From: Flaccisagitta enflata
Taxonomy: Eukaryota; Chaetognatha; Sagittoidea; Aphragmophora
Assembly: GCA_965153355.1 (NCBI GenBank)
Contig: OZ231127.1
Span: forward strand, 34,534,001-34,598,000
DNA length: 64,000 bases
Reading direction: 5' to 3'
Positions 11,656 to 64,000 of the stretch are shown piece after piece. A program made the translations under genes and the position numbers. Under the pieces are notes generated by a model. That model saw only the letters and a program-made list of their open reading frames with translations. It searched no databases and was not told where the DNA came from. Each line of letters opens with the position of its first letter. The stretch's first letter is position 1.

Positions 11656-12761
11656 AGATTTTTTTCTTATCAGCCAAATATGTGTCCCTGTGATAAAAAG
11701 ATATCTAATACGAGTCAACAACTATTGAAAAAGAAAAAGAAAAAGAAACAAAACAAAACTACCACCTGGCGGAGTGTTGTGGATTTCGCTTGACTTTTGT
11801 CTTTTCAGATGTGTGCGTTGTAGACCTCATCCGAAATCGTACATAGACTAATGATTTCCCAGTGTGTCATGTCATTAACTGTCTGTCTGTTACCCACAAT
11901 GCTGAGATTGACGGCCCGTGGCTCTCGATTTTATGCTTGTCCACATGAAGACAAAGAAACAAACAAAAAACACTCTTCTTTCAGAAGTATATGATTCGAT
12001 GGCCATGTTTATTCTTACACTTTCAATTACTTAGAAAGGAAATAGATATTTTGTAAAATCTACTCAAGTTAGTAAAAGATAGAAGATGTCCTTGTGTCTT
12101 TATCTTTTCACAAATAGAAATAAAAACAATATTCATGTAACCGGGTAAAAACGAGAGAAAGAAAATTCTTAAATCTCAACATCATAGATGAAGAGAACCA
12201 ACCAAATGGGATGGTACAAGATTTTGCAGGAAGATACATGTAAAAAATCATAGAAATATCCAGTGTCACACATCGCATTAGGGAATAGGGAGTAGCGTCG
12301 CCCAGATAATGTCGTTATGTCTACTACATTGATTTCGATTCGTGGACCTCAAAATAATAATTAATTTATATCATTCGCCATTGTATTAGAATTTAGAAAT
12401 TGTGTCTGAACACTGTCAAGTCATTCGCTGTTTTCACTTTCTCTGTACTTAATTGATTGACATGATCATATTCTCGTTCTCATATATGTTTACCAATATT
12501 GCCAACAATATCTAAAAAAAAAAAAGACTTTCCTGTACCAAAATTGGGATGCGCGTAAATTCTCTACTTGATTAATGATGAAATACATAAACATTGAATC
12601 GCATTTTACTCCCTTTTTTTATTTCGAGTCAAAAGATGACTGATTAGCGGGCACCGGGCAGCTTTAATGTTTTAATGGTTTAATGCTTTAATAGATAGAA
12701 AAGAATTGTATCAATAGGGTTATGGGTGTTGAGTTGAATAGAATAAAATAGCACCCGCTTC

Positions 12762-12978
12762 TAACACATGTCCCACAAATAGGCGGAAAAATATTGATCA
12801 ATAAAAACATGGAAAACGTACTTCACGTTAGCCTAGACTAGAGGGATGAAATTTTGACTTAAATAGCCCAAAAGTGGCACTTCAATCAAATTTTCATCAT
12901 ACTGGGCCAACTAGAAGTATGTTTTTCATGCTTTGATTGGAACAGTGTTTTTCCGCCTAATTGTGGGACATGTGGTTA
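12762..12978. mobile_element. Short foldback MITE, AACACATGTCCCAC ends
   Basis: Inverted ends TAACACATGTCCCACAAATA and TAACCACATGTCCCACAATT (as read from each side), each followed by GGCGGAAAAA, span 217 bp. An isolated end of the same family (CCGCCTAATTTTTGCACATG) lies at 9149-9170 in the intron before the first PDE9 exon seen here. Confidence 0.7.
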
Positions 12979-13637
12979 CTCAGGCGTGAATAAAGTTGGA
13001 AATAAAACCAAAGGGTTTTGAGATGGGGAAAAAAATCAAAAGAAAAAAGAAATTTTAGAAGATCTAACACTTTTGGTAGTACCAAAAGGTAATATTTGAT
13101 TACTACAACACAATTTAACACTATTTGAACCTAATAACATACTGTTTTATTGCTTTTTGGGGAAGAAAATTATAGATTTGGTAACACAACGGGACGCGTT
13201 GCGGGGAATAAAATCAAAGGCAGGGGTGGGGAATAAAATCAAAAGCCGCTTAATTATATACACCCCTGGTGTTAAGTCCTGTTCAATTTGAAAACACTAG
13301 ACTCCACATTTTGCGTTTTAGTTACGAGAACAGCTTTCCATACACGAACATACACGTTAACACGTACAAGGCCATGTGGCTTCTAGGCGAACTCGCTCAA
13401 AACTGAATAGCGGATGAAGTCCCGAACTCGTAACGAGCAAACATTAAGCTATTCAATATTTGCAGATGAACGGCGACAAAGCAAACATGAGTCACTATGC
13501 ACGTCTCCTTCCGTCATGTTCTTTTATCTTATAACCCGCCCCTGCCCACCCATGCGCGACTTGGTTAGTCGGCCTTGTTTTCTACCTTTCTGGCTGTGTG
13601 TCTCTGTTGGTCTCTGTTTGCCATATTCTATCTGTAT

Positions 13638-14145
<508 letters not shown>

Positions 14146-14562
14146 GAATAAATTAGGAATGAAAAACAAATAATACAAAAACTTCACTTTCGATCGAAAT
14201 GAATGAGGTAACAAGAGCTAGAGAGTCGAAACTGCCCGATTTCTATTGGTCTTCGGCTTGATATTCACCAACGGAATTTTCATTTTTAAGTGAAAAAAAA
14301 TCCTACTGATATACTGTAGGATTGTGTTTTTCTATCATGCATATAAAAACGCCCAAGAACGAGATTTGGGATTTCAGAAGGGGAAAGATGGTAACAAAAT
14401 GAGAGGTTTTGAATTTGAATCAAATTGAGAGTTTTTTTAAAACAAAAGAAAGAAGGCGGAGAAAAACAAGTTCAAAGGCATCTCAGCGCGCTCACTGTCA
14501 ATCCTGAGTTAAAACCATCCTTCAATATCATCAACCGCTCAAGAAAATGTGATATCGTGTGT

Positions 14563-14705
14563 AACAAGGCCGGATGCACCGCAAGACAGTCGCGGACGGT
14601 TGGGAATGAGCCGTTATGCGAAAACTGCTCGCTATTTAGAAATATTTCCTACCGACCTACCAACCTACCGACCTACCGATCGACCGACCTTATCCGCGAC
14701 TAAGA
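14563..14705 (-). repeat. AGTCGCG-family repeat
   Basis: On the minus strand the arm is AGTCGCGGAT, the distal site is GTCCGCGACTG and the end is CCGGCCTTGTT. The hairpin partner is lost. The middle is GGTCGGTAGGTC-rich. Confidence 0.75.
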
Positions 14706-14735
14706 AATAAAGGATGGAGGGTCAAGGCGTGGGTG

Positions 14736-14832
<97 letters not shown>
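14736..14832 (+). repeat. (GA)n microsatellite
   Basis: About 48 perfect units. Confidence 0.98.
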
Positions 14833-14833
<1 letters not shown>

Positions 14834-15538
14834 TCTGCACACTTGCCATCCAGGCAAATTCCCACCCGCAAGTTTGGGAGTTCAGCTGTTTTGTAATTGA
14901 ACGAGGAAGATTTATCCTTCTAGCAAATTCCTGGTCTTCCCTGTTTTTGAGGTGATTCACTCGACTAAAAACAGCAACAAAGATGAATTGATCCTGACCT
15001 TACATCGAAACATAGCTTTTTGAAATACGTTAAGCGACAGCAACATGTTCAACAAGATTAACGACAAATTTTCGGATGCGAATTTGATGTAAATTGGTCA
15101 GACTAAACGATAACTGAAAACTATTAATGAAAGATTAAAATTGAAAATCAACAGAGTCTCTTGTGAGACAAAGGTCATTAAACCAAAACCAAGTTGAACT
15201 GGGAAATTTTCATTTATTATCAACGATCTCAAGGAACTAAGCAAGAAACTGAACAGCACCAGGTAACATTTACCGACAAATAGTAGGTGGCAACCCATAC
15301 CAGTAAGCAATACAGCATTTTTTCATCAGTTTATAAAAATAAATATCAATCTCTTAAGTTAATGTATGTTTTTGTTATGAATTCCCCCGTATTTCCAAGT
15401 CTAAACGTCATCTACAGTGTACCTCGCCTGGACGACACACTTGCGTATATACTACACTGAAACACATAACCTCATCAGCCATTACCACCACCGATTCACC
15501 AACAATCTTTGTTGTTTGTAGGTTTGCCTACATGAGCA

Positions 15539-17408
<1,870 letters not shown>

Positions 17409-17425
17409 ATTCAAAATTGATAATA

Positions 17426-18305
17426 CCGGGTCATCCAGCTGAGTTGTCGGATTCCGTTAAGCTTTTACTCACAGATGGTAAAAGTCATGTATTTGAAATT
17501 GATTTGGTCTTAAAGAGTATACATTGACGTTTTGTGTGTCAAATTTTTATCTATTTTGGTCAAGTAGTTTGTCTTCAACATATATTTGAACTTAAAGATT
17601 TAATTTAGAACTGGGCAGATTTTCCATTAAATTTCATGAATTGTGCAGGTTAAAATCACAATTCTTTTTGAATCATCAATCAAAAATGGCTTCAATCAGT
17701 GAGGTTTTTTGAAGAAGTTAAAAACATTTGTCAGCTGATCTATCATCAGTTCATAATGAGACCGCTGCAAGAGCTTAAATGAAGGAGCTACCCACAACAG
17801 TCAGGAAAATTTTTAGTTGCAACAATGTTCGATTTTTAAGTTGAAGAAAAAATAGAAAAACTTCAAGATTGATTTTCCCGTCTGCTTTTGGCTTTGGCTT
17901 TCTTATTTCCGCAAAGCGCCCGTGGTAACTGTTTTAATTCTCTCAAAAATGAGTAAGACGTCAATATTTTGGAGGGAAAAAGAGGGCCTATAACGCGCCG
18001 ATTAGAGTCATCTCCAATGCATTTGAGATCAATCTTGTCTTTACAGCATGAATACTTTTTAAAAAATATAAATATGAAGGCGAGCAGAATTCCTGATTTT
18101 TGATGGAAAATCTGTCAAATGGGAAAATACTCATGTCACTTCAAATTTATATAAAAGACAAACTACTTGACCAAAATGGCTGAAATTTTGATAAAAAAAA
18201 ATGTCAATCTATACTCTTCAACACTTGATTAATTTCAAATCCATGTCTCTTGGCATCAGTGAGTAAAAGCTTAACAGAATCCGACAACTCAGGTGGATGA
18301 CCCTG
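17426..18305. mobile_element. 880-bp inverted-repeat element just after the MGNAC gene
   Basis: TA-flanked ends C(C/A)GGGTCATCCA...GAGTTGTCGGATTC with arms of about 150 bp (17426-17580 versus 18150-18305). The arms are similar but not identical. There is no ORF. It starts 18 bp after the stop codon of the gene at 15.5-17.4 kb, so that gene's 3' UTR and poly(A) site probably fall inside it. A diverged relative may lie at 37.95-38.43 kb. Confidence 0.8.
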
Positions 18306-18396
18306 TATGTTTAGTGATCTTTTACTGTTATTATTATATGTTCCAAATATGTTTGTTCTTGACGTGTGCCGTTTTACGTGTTTGCATTTGACATAC

Positions 18397-18973
18397 TTTT
18401 TAGTCGCGTGAACGCGACTCTAGAAGCCGCTGTGTCAGTTGGTCGGTCTGTCGCTCCGTCACGTAACTTTTTTGAAATATGGCTCTAATCTTCATTTTGA
18501 AGGTACTTTAGGGTACTTAAGTCACCCCTTAAGTCACTTAAGTCACCCCTTAAGTCACTTTAGTCACCCCTTAAGTCACTTAAGTCACATAAGTCACATA
18601 AGTCACATAAGTCACTTAAGTCACTTAAGTCACTTAAGTCACTTAAGTCACTTAAGTCACTTAAGTCACTTAAGTCACTTAAGTCACTTAAGTCACTTGA
18701 GTCACTTGAGTCACTTAAGTCACCTTTTAAGTCACCTCTTAAGGTACTTAAGGGTACTTTAGGGTACTTTAGGTACTTAAGATTACTCTAGGGTACTTTA
18801 GGGTACACTAGGTACTTAAGGGTACTTAAGGTACTTAAGGGTACTTCAGGGTACTTTAGGTATAAAGATAGGTATTTTTAGGTAATTATTAGTAATTATG
18901 TAATTACCTTGATTACCTTAATTACCTTCATTACCTTTATTACCACGCGACTAAGGTTTGTTGACCTTGTTTT
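18397..18973 (+). repeat. AGTCGCGTG-subfamily repeat enlarged by a minisatellite
   Basis: Arm AGTCGCGTG with partner CGCGACT (18402-18419), distal CACGCGACT (18944-18952), end ACCTTGTTTTT. Between them lies an expanded 9-bp (AAGTCACTT)n array and GGTACTTAAG repeats (18500-18860). Confidence 0.78.
18500..18870 (+). repeat. 9-bp minisatellite AAGTCACTT / TTAAGGGTACT
   Basis: About 20 near-identical AAGTCACTT units (18530-18735) grade into AGGGTACTT units. The array is enclosed by a dispersed AGTCGCGTG-family repeat. Confidence 0.9.
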
Positions 18974-19150
18974 TAGTCGCGGACACGCGACTCTACAACT
19001 TGCCGTGTCGGTCGGTAGGTCGGTAGGTCCGTCCGTCGGTCCATCGGTCTGTCCGTCCGTCCGTCACATTTTTGAATTCCGAGCGGTTTTTGCATTACTG
19101 CTCCTGCCCAACCGTCCGCGACTGGATTGCCGTGTATCCGGCCTTGTTTT
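18970..19150 (+). repeat. AGTCGCG-family repeat
   Basis: AGTCGCGGACACGCGACT, then (GTCGGTAG)(GTCC)n, distal GTCCGCGACTGG, and the end GCCGTGTATCCGGCCTTGTT. It directly follows the preceding copy head to tail. Confidence 0.85.
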
Positions 19151-19683
19151 TAGGGGAATGGACCCTCTTGCTTCCTGTTTCTTTAACAAAATTGAGTGGT
19201 ACATTAATTTCATGATAAATCCGAACTGTGATTATGTTGGCTTAATGTTTGAACCCGACCATTTTTCTCAATTTTATATCTAGCACAGTTTCAAAGTAAT
19301 TTCCTGTTCCATTTGCCTTAAGCTCCATTTCACATCAAAGCAGACAAGCAGACTAGCCTTGAGAATCACGCAGTTTATTCAATATTCATGGGTGTTATTT
19401 TCAATATCTTTCATTGGCAGGAAAAAAAGAACTTAAAAATGTGCCGATGTGGTTTTTACTCCTATGTCCAATTTACAACCGACTATTTTTCAAAACCAAT
19501 ATCTTTTTGATGGAGAGAAATCGGACAAGTATCACCAACCGATTTACAGTTTGTTCATTCGTTCATCTGTCCATTCATTAATTTATAAACAAAGTTTATT
19601 CATGAACAAACGTTCATTCATAAATTCCTAATCAGCAAGGCCAAGGCCTGATTTAGCCTTGTCCTGACTTGTCCAACGCATTA

Positions 19684-39209
<19,526 letters not shown>

Positions 39210-39265
39210 TTCCGTGGCAGCGATTTTGACTTACTTTTCTGTTTTAACCACAAAATATCCCATAC

Positions 39266-39309
39266 TGTGTGTATGTGTGTGACTGTGTGTGTGTGATTGA
39301 CTGTGTGTG

Positions 39310-39353
<44 letters not shown>

Positions 39354-39420
39354 TGTTTGTCTGTATGTCTGTCCGTCTGTCTGCCTGCCTGTCTGTCTGT
39401 CGGTCTGTCAGTCAGTCTGC
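39266..39420 (+). repeat. (TG)n and (CTGT)n compound
   Basis: TG runs to 39358, then CTGTCTGTCGGTCTGTC. It lies just upstream of the GPCR start codon (57 bp on the gene strand), so it is probable 5' UTR or promoter DNA. Confidence 0.95.
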
Positions 39421-39697
39421 GTGTCTTAGTCGAGTAAAAATAATCAATGATCCACGAAAGACAATTTTTCACCATCTCCTCCGCAAAACGCTGGCAGGAA
39501 GGAATAAATGGCCGGAATAACTCAAAGCTTCTTTCGTTGTCCGATAGCACGGATATTGCCGGCTGGATTGGACTTCGTCCATTGGCAGAATTGCCGATCA
39601 CGGACACTACCGAAAGAAATAATAGTCGCAAAAGCGTTAGATGGTCAGCGGTACCCGTTGCCCCTATGTGAGTGTATATGGGTGTAAGGTGGTTAGA

Positions 39698-39947
39698 GGG
39701 GCAGCGGTCTCGAAGGGGCCGATTACCTATGCTGTTTTTATTTGGGCCTCAAGGATGGAATTAGGGCCTGGAGGCTGGGATTGGGGGCTTGAGGCTTGGA
39801 TTAGGGCCTTGAGGCTGGGATTTGAGCTTTGAGGCTGTGATTTCAGCTTCAAAGCTGAGATTTGAGCTTTGAGGCTGGGATTTGAGCTTTGAGGTTGGGA
39901 TTTGAGCTTCAGGGTATAGGTCATAGGCCCCTTCGGGGCCGCTGCCC
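39698..39947. mobile_element. Foldback element, GGGATTTGAGCTT core
   Basis: Arms GGGCAGCGGTCTCGAAGGGG and CCCCTTCGGGGCCGCTGCCC surround about nine ~20-bp units (TGAGGCTGGGATTTGAGCTT). Confidence 0.82.
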
Positions 39948-39970
39948 AAAAAAGAAAGACTAGTGACACA

Positions 39971-40147
39971 ATATCGTTGCGGACGGGTGGGCAAGGGTAT
40001 CCAGCCCCCATCCACACCCAAACCCACCACCACACTAGCTAAACCACTTTTTTCACACTTTTCAACTGATGACCGTGACGGACCAATGGATGGACCAACG
40101 GACGGACGGACAGAGCCTCTTATAGAGTTGCATGTCCGCAACTAAAA
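39971..40147 (-). repeat. AGTTGCG-subfamily repeat
   Basis: On the minus strand AGTTGCGGACATGCAACT, distal GTCCGCAAC, and the ATATTGTG end shared with 11451-11655. Directly adjacent to a foldback minisatellite element. Confidence 0.8.
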
Positions 40148-40149
40148 AC

Positions 40150-40850
40150 TAGAAAAGGAATTTGCAGACTTTGCACCAAGACTAAGAGATACCTCCTGAT
40201 CGTTATTCAAGCAAAACGTGAACCAGATCTTTCACTGGATGAAGTAATTTTCAATTCTTACGCATAGACAAATCAAAGACCAAAAAAGAAAGTGTCCTTT
40301 TACATAATCTGGAATACGGCTACTGCATAAAGGGTGTTTTTGAAGACTTTTCCAGTATCATGTACTTATTTCCGATCACGGCAGCTAACATCATTCATCC
40401 TAATACATTTATTTAGAAAAAAGAATTCGGTAGATTTCAAAGTGCTGCATTCGCAGCCGCGCAGGGCCACTGCCCAAAATGGCTCCTTGCTCCATGCTGG
40501 CAATAGATACAAAACGCATGTTGACTTAGCGGTCGCAGAGTTTACTTGGCTCTCTAGAATCCGCCGAAAGGAATATTAGGATCACATAATGGCGAGGGCA
40601 AGGCCAAGAGCGCTACACCTTTATACATCACAAGAACCAAATTCAGCTACGCATCTATACATGTCAAGCCACACGTTTACGTAAGAGCGTGGCTGTGGCT
40701 GTGGCTGCGGCTGTAGCCCAAGACTGGCGGCAGAAGTTCAGAATTATTTTTTTTCCTCCTAAGCATGAACCTGAAGCCATAAGATTCTCTTAAGCTACTA
40801 GAAACATAATTGTCCCGCGATGACCTAGATATCTATTGATTTTCTCTTTT
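40150..40850. other. No gene recognised
   Basis: Intergenic between the GPCR start and RIM-BP end. Only a short GGCTGTGGCTGCGGCTGT run (40685-40715) stands out. Confidence 0.4.
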
Positions 40851-40852
40851 TA

Positions 40853-41226
40853 GGGCAGCGACCGTGAAGGGGCCTATGACCTAGCCTTTCACACATGCAA
40901 TTTCGCAGAATTCTGCCAAAGTTTGCCAAATTCTGCCAATTTCTGCCAATTCCGCACAAATTCCAGTCTCGAGACGAAAATCCCAGCCTCAAAGCCTGAA
41001 TCCCAGCCTCAAGTAAAAAATCCAGGCCTGAGGCCCAAATCCCACCCTTAAGGCCCTAATCCCAGGCTCATGGGCCAAATCCTAGCCTCAAGAAAAAATC
41101 CAGCCCTGAAGCCCAAATCTGAGCCCCGAGGCACAACATCCCAGCCCAAAGACCCAAATCCCAACCACTAGAAGGAAAAGGAGAAATTTCTTCATGTGTG
41201 AAAGTATAGGTCAGTGGCCCCTCCCT
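40853..41226. mobile_element. Foldback element, CCCAGCCTCAA core
   Basis: Left arm GGGCAGCGACCGTGAAGGGG-CC. The degraded right arm (GTGTGAAAGTATAGGTCAGTGG) is near 41200. The core has AAATCCCAGCCTCAAGGCCC units and a TTCTGCCAAA run. Confidence 0.7.
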
Positions 41227-42517
41227 CAACTTCAATCACAACCTAGATAGGGCAAGGGTACCAACTACCAAGGACCATCTAACGCTTGTGCGACTATCAT
41301 ACTTTCTGACTAGTTCCAGTAATTAATTATGCACGCAATGATATTCTCCTTACGTATAATTTCGAAAACTTTAGATGATAGAAGTCGATGATTATATTAC
41401 TGCTATTGTGAAAATTGATGCTTATTATGCAATTATAAACAACATCAGAATATTACAATATTACACATATTATTACTGCGTATCATATAAACTACCACCT
41501 GTACAATTAGGTATTATCATCGTATAATAAATATCATAACGAAGTATGGGTATGACGGCACAGATGATCACAGGTGGAAATATACTTTTTTAATAAAGTG
41601 AATTTGAGTTTTTCAATTCTGGTATGAAAATGAGATTATGCAATATATTGGTAAATGAAATAAAAAAAGTAATGGCACCGCTTAGGAAAAAAAAGTCTTA
41701 TATCGCATTTAAAAAAAATCAAAATATATACTTAAAAAAGATTTATATTAGGACCTGACGCTGACATGTGATTAATGGCTAAATTCATTCATTGTAAAGA
41801 AAAATATAGTAATTGGAAAAAAGTTGGGGTTAAATAAGCCAAATTTGGATGATTGTCTCCATATCAGTCGGAGATACTCCCTTTTATTTTTTTTTTCATC
41901 TCATAGAAAAACAAAATCTCACACTTCAATGATAAAATTTGCGTACATACAAGCCTCTCAAATAAAACCATCTTCGCACCGATATCAAAAATCACGTTCA
42001 TATATTTTCATCTTTATTTTTCCTCTTGATTTAGAAAAAAAAAAGAGCCTCCTCAGGGCAACGAAGATGAATAACATCAAATGTAGTAAAGTTGTACTAA
42101 AAATTGAACGTGGTTATCCAAGCGGGCAGCCGTTGCATTGAGGGGCAATTGCACCACGAGACAACTCGGAGTTTTTTTCTCGTTAAAAAAAAAAGCGAAG
42201 AAAAGTCAAAGAGAGAAAAAAATCCCGTTTTGTTTCTGCATGCGAACCCACGAGCGCGCGGCAGCCCAAATTTTTTTTCTCATTGTGAATACTGTTGTTG
42301 AGAGACGCCAAAACGATAGCAATTGCGAGTATTACTAGCGCTTTGACGAATTGACAGTTTATACGTACATATCTCTAATGGATTAATTAAGTAACATGAC
42401 TCGCCGTACAAAAACGTTAAAACATTTATGGTTATGATACAAAACCATTACCATGTAGTTAAATACGTGAAAATGATTTTTTTTTGCAGTAAAATGATTT
42501 GTATCTCAATTGATGAA

Positions 42518-42521
<4 letters not shown>

Positions 42522-42594
<73 letters not shown>
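42522..42594 (+). repeat. (GA)n microsatellite
   Basis: About 36 units in AT-rich intergenic DNA. Confidence 0.98.
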
Positions 42595-42597
<3 letters not shown>

Positions 42598-43846
42598 TTA
42601 ATAAAAGGGTTATACTGAAAGACAGAAAAAGGTTTCAAAGTGAACGAAAATCTGGTCATCAAATACCATAAGATATTCAACTGTAACTCGCTGCTAAGCC
42701 AGATTTTAAATTTCCTCTTGCACGTATATCTTCTAATCAATTTTACAATAATCTAATATAGAATGGAACGGAAAAAGGTTTTAGTGAATTGCTACATTAT
42801 GATGAATTTGAATCGGCTAAAAATCTGATCAATATCAAGGCGAGACAAAATTTGGAAAAAAGGAAAAGTAGAAAAATTGTCGCTCGCAAAAAATCACTTC
42901 TTATAGATTTTTAGCGGGATCGAAAGTGGGGACTTTGAAAAAAAGGTTCGTTGTCAAGCAGGACCACTTTGAGTTTTCATTCACTATCAAAAATTGCATC
43001 AAGACATCAACAGATGTAAAAATATATCGTTTACAAATGTATATATGAATGAGGTTTGAAAAGGTTGTTTCAAACTGTATTCAATTTATACTAATACTAA
43101 ATATATTCTTTTGACAGTTAAGATTGATTTTCTCGGTAACGCGAGGGTTTTTTTATTTAGCAGTTATCTCGGTGTGCCTTTTCAAAACAACTACATTTAT
43201 TACCACAAATTAGAAATCATTTCGATCATGACGGGCGTCAAACTATTCATGAAATCGGCGAAATCATTTGCATGAGACCATTCTTGATTCTTTCCTCTTT
43301 TCTTTTGCGACAACATACTCGTTAACTTTATCCTTCTATCAATCCAATAAGTTACCATCTTCCAAAGAAGTCTCTAAGTAATGCCCTGTAAAAGAAAAAA
43401 GATTGACGGAATTACAAATGCATATACTTTCTCATTTGAGATTTTTCTGTCCGGTTTGTTTTAGGACCAATTTCTTTTTTTTCAAGAAAATAGATTCGAT
43501 AATTCTTTTTTTGTTCTACATTGTTACATCATTGTGGTTGCACCAAACATAAAGATAAATGCCGGATTATTTCAAGGAAGATTGGTTGACATCAAATTGG
43601 GTTGATCGTCATGAAGGATGAACTCACACAGAGAAAGTTTAACAACATCCAGACAATTTCAAACAACATAAAATCCAATACGCGTCACGGTCCACATCAG
43701 CTTGAAAAACACAATCATTACAGGGCTTGATATGAGTGCAGTTACGAATCATTGTCCACTTCATTGCAATACCAATCGACAAATCTATAAATTGCAAATT
43801 AAATTTAGCTCTTTAATAATTTAGGTAGTTATCACTGCAATATTGA

Positions 43847-43847
<1 letters not shown>

Positions 43848-43905
<58 letters not shown>
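43848..43905 (+). repeat. (GA)n microsatellite
   Basis: About 28 units. Confidence 0.98.
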
Positions 43906-43908
<3 letters not shown>

Positions 43909-45335
43909 AATGATCAACACGAGGACGCAGTCATATTTTCGCTATCAAACTCGGAAACTTAAGCCGTCTAATCAAGATGACATAAGTTATTAGGTAATTT
44001 TATTTGCGTTTTCCGCGATTTCTCAACGATCAACAGCGGTCATAAGCGCTTTCAGTACCACACCTCGTTTAACTTCAATTCATGAAATAATTGTTTTCAT
44101 CTTAGTTGTCTACCGTACCTTTAATTTACTTTTTGTTTATATAAATGATGGTGCGTGGTGGGAATTATTTCCTTCTTGGGTAAGAATTTATCATGAAACA
44201 ACGATATTGCAGGGGTTTAATTATCTATGATTGATCAAAAGTGACAGTACCGTAAGTAATCGTATTTTTTACGCCTTTGTGTAATATCTTCGGCTGGAAT
44301 GGTAGTCATTGGCAAAATCAACATTGCAATACTCGTGGAGTCTGTGGTAGTGATTGTAAAAATATTCCTCTAGTTTCGGTCCCTAATTCATATCTAAAAA
44401 TGTAGAAAAAAACGACTTAGTATCCCTAAATGTAGAATACAAAACATTCATGGATACAAAAATGCTTCTTTCCATTATTCAACTCATATATTCCCCGATG
44501 AGAGTTGCCACAATTTCATTTCTTACTTTCATGAGTCTTGACTTACAAACAATGCGCTAAAAAGACAAGAAAACCTAATATTGACTATTAAAGCATTTTT
44601 GAGTGACTAGTTAGTGATTTCAATAAAAAAATTGATATCGTCGAGCATATTTATTGGGTAGGGATCAGGAAAAAGGTGTAAAAAGGTAAGAAACAAAAAA
44701 GGAAATGCTATTGTAAAAAAAATAAAAGAAAAAAAAAGAATCACCCGGTAGCACCATCAAAAAGAAAAGGAAAGCGTTTCATGAAATGACTTGACATATC
44801 CACAGATGACTTGAAATGTCATACTGATGATGAGAAAGACAGCGGGGAAGTGTTTTTTTTTTCTAAAGTGACACACGGTAAATTATATCTTAGAGTTGAA
44901 AACATGAGGTAAAACTAGAAGGCTATACCCTAACAAAAACAGACAATGAGCCGGGGCCTGATCAAGAAATTAAAAAGCCACGTTTTCATTCCAATTAGAG
45001 TTTTCAATGTTCTGCCAAAATAATCTAGTTTTACCAAAAAAATGATTATCTTTTCTTGTCTGAAAAGGGGAGCTCGAAGAGACTTTTTTGGTTAGGGTTT
45101 CTGGTTTTTTTACTTTTTTTTTTAGTAAAAACGAAAGGTTAAGAGGTCGCCAAAATAGATAAGATACAAATGGCGACGATTGAGATGGGGGAAATGATGA
45201 GATTTAACAAGCCACTATTAATCACTGCATGCCCAATTCATAACCGCGGAAATATAATGAGGAAAAAATCTTGAGGGAAAAGTGAGTGATGGGAATGTCG
45301 CTTTTCAATTTTGGGTGTTGATCATGTTTATTCAT

Positions 45336-45370
<35 letters not shown>

Positions 45371-45717
45371 TAAAAAATGAAGACAAAGGCCACAAAGTGA
45401 ATTCATGAAATTTCATAACAACACACGAATATGTGCAGTATGGCAAGGGAAGAGAAATGTTTTGTCTCTTTGTTTCATTGGTGGGTCATTGTAAAATGCT
45501 CGATTTGCTCGTGACGTTCGGACCAACATCCCACTAAAAAGGGATTGTAAGATGAAATCTCAGAGATATGGAGTGACTAAATGCGATTGGAATGCAGGAT
45601 GTCCCAATCGCGAGTGTTCCTTTGAACGGATTGTCGTCGTCTTATTGCGCTTTGTTCCCCGTTGCTAGAGTATTTTTGTTATTTTCTTTTCTTTTTTGAA
45701 AAAAGTTTCTTTGGCTT

Positions 45718-63143
<17,426 letters not shown>

Positions 63144-63576
63144 CTGTCAATTCAGAGCAGACAATACAGGGGGGTACTTCATATGGGATTTTTGTAAGGA
63201 ATAAGGAAGGGTGGTAAGAGGACATTTGGTAAAATTGCATGGGAATATAAAGAGGAAAGCGTGCCTTTTGCTGCATGCGGGGCAATCAGTCAAACTCAAG
63301 CTCATCCAATTAAGCGTAGTAATAGTATTGGGTTTCGGAGTAGATGCGCGAGGGCGCAAGTGATGATGCTGAGTTGAGGGAGAGCGTGCAGGCACAGCGG
63401 CTTGACATTTTAAATTGACAAGGCGGAATTTTGTAGAGGTAAAAACCTCAATGAGTATGAACAGGGACAAACATCACAACTGTAGGATAACAATAGCGAT
63501 TTCAAATACCGACACAACCACAACGTCAGGAACAAACGGATCACGATGTTGATGATAAGGGAGAAAACATAACAAC

Positions 63577-63922
<346 letters not shown>

Positions 63923-64000
63923 AATGCCATCATGCTGATCTTTTGTCGGTATATAGCCTCTTTCAAGAGCACACTACCACATATGAGCTAGAAGATGACA

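Larger units (their letters stand above)
11186..13637. other. PDE9 3' flank, mostly unrecognised
   Basis: Apart from one AGTTGCG-family copy, a partial (AAAAAG) run at 11727 and the MITE at 12762-12978, no exon or RNA gene was found. The 3' UTR of PDE9 should lie at its start. A truncated AGTCGCG-family end is at 13535-13582. Confidence 0.5.
41230..45717. other. AT-rich intergenic / RIM-BP 3' UTR region
   Basis: No exon found on either strand. It holds two (GA)n runs and an A-run of about 31 (45339-45369). The RIM-BP 3' UTR (minus strand, below 45718) must lie at the right edge. I could not place its poly(A) site. Confidence 0.45.

Overview
The window is nuclear DNA of an invertebrate animal. 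It contains spliced pieces of three ordinary metazoan genes: a PDE9-type cyclic nucleotide phosphodiesterase, a complete class A GPCR, and the 3' half of a RIM-binding protein (RIM-BP), which is a synaptic active-zone scaffold. A fourth small intron-containing gene was not recognised. Exons are small (30-673 bp) with GT-AG introns. The rest is dense in microsatellites, minisatellites, foldback/MITE elements and one DIRS-type retrotransposon. I cannot name the species; very high microsatellite density fits, for example, crustaceans, but the sequence does not decide it.

Layout. 1-8.75 kb: repeat-only DNA with foldback elements carrying minisatellite cores, a mariner-like MITE with a tRNA-like insert, and a ~180-bp tandem repeat. 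9.2-11.2 kb (+): last four exons of PDE9. 11.2-15.5 kb: repeats and microsatellites. 15.5-17.4 kb (+): a four-exon gene for a 174-residue protein starting MGNAC. 17.4-18.3 kb: an 880-bp inverted-repeat element starting 18 bp after its stop codon. 19.7-39.2 kb (-): an 11-exon GPCR of about 577 residues. Its introns hold a nested pair of foldback elements, a hAT-type MITE, two mariner-like elements, two Helitron-like elements and a 4,980-bp PAT/DIRS-like retrotransposon. 39.7-45.7 kb: repeats, then AT-rich DNA with no recognised gene. 45.7-63.1 kb (-): RIM-BP 3' half in 17 exons, including two SH3 domains and a low-complexity Gly/Pro/Gln linker; the gene continues beyond the window.

The exon models were built by eye. 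They rest on open frames, GT/AG sites, agreement of splice phase at every junction, and recognisable family motifs. No transcript data or database search was available. The genes look unrelated in function. PDE9 hydrolyses cGMP, the GPCR is probably a peptide-type receptor, and RIM-BP tethers calcium channels at release sites.

The observations most worth following are these. (1) A tyrosine-recombinase retrotransposon has its internal split-repeat junction inside an apparent 195-bp intron within gag. (2) A ~150-bp repeat family has a 5' arm matching two partner sites, and all three change together between copies. (3) GPCR extracellular loop 2 carries a 10-residue repeat that supplies an N-glycosylation sequon per unit. 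(4) RIM-BP has phase-0 micro-exons repeating an EELYPP-like motif. (5) A minisatellite repeats a RIM-BP 5' splice site. (6) Several microsatellites directly form splice-site context.
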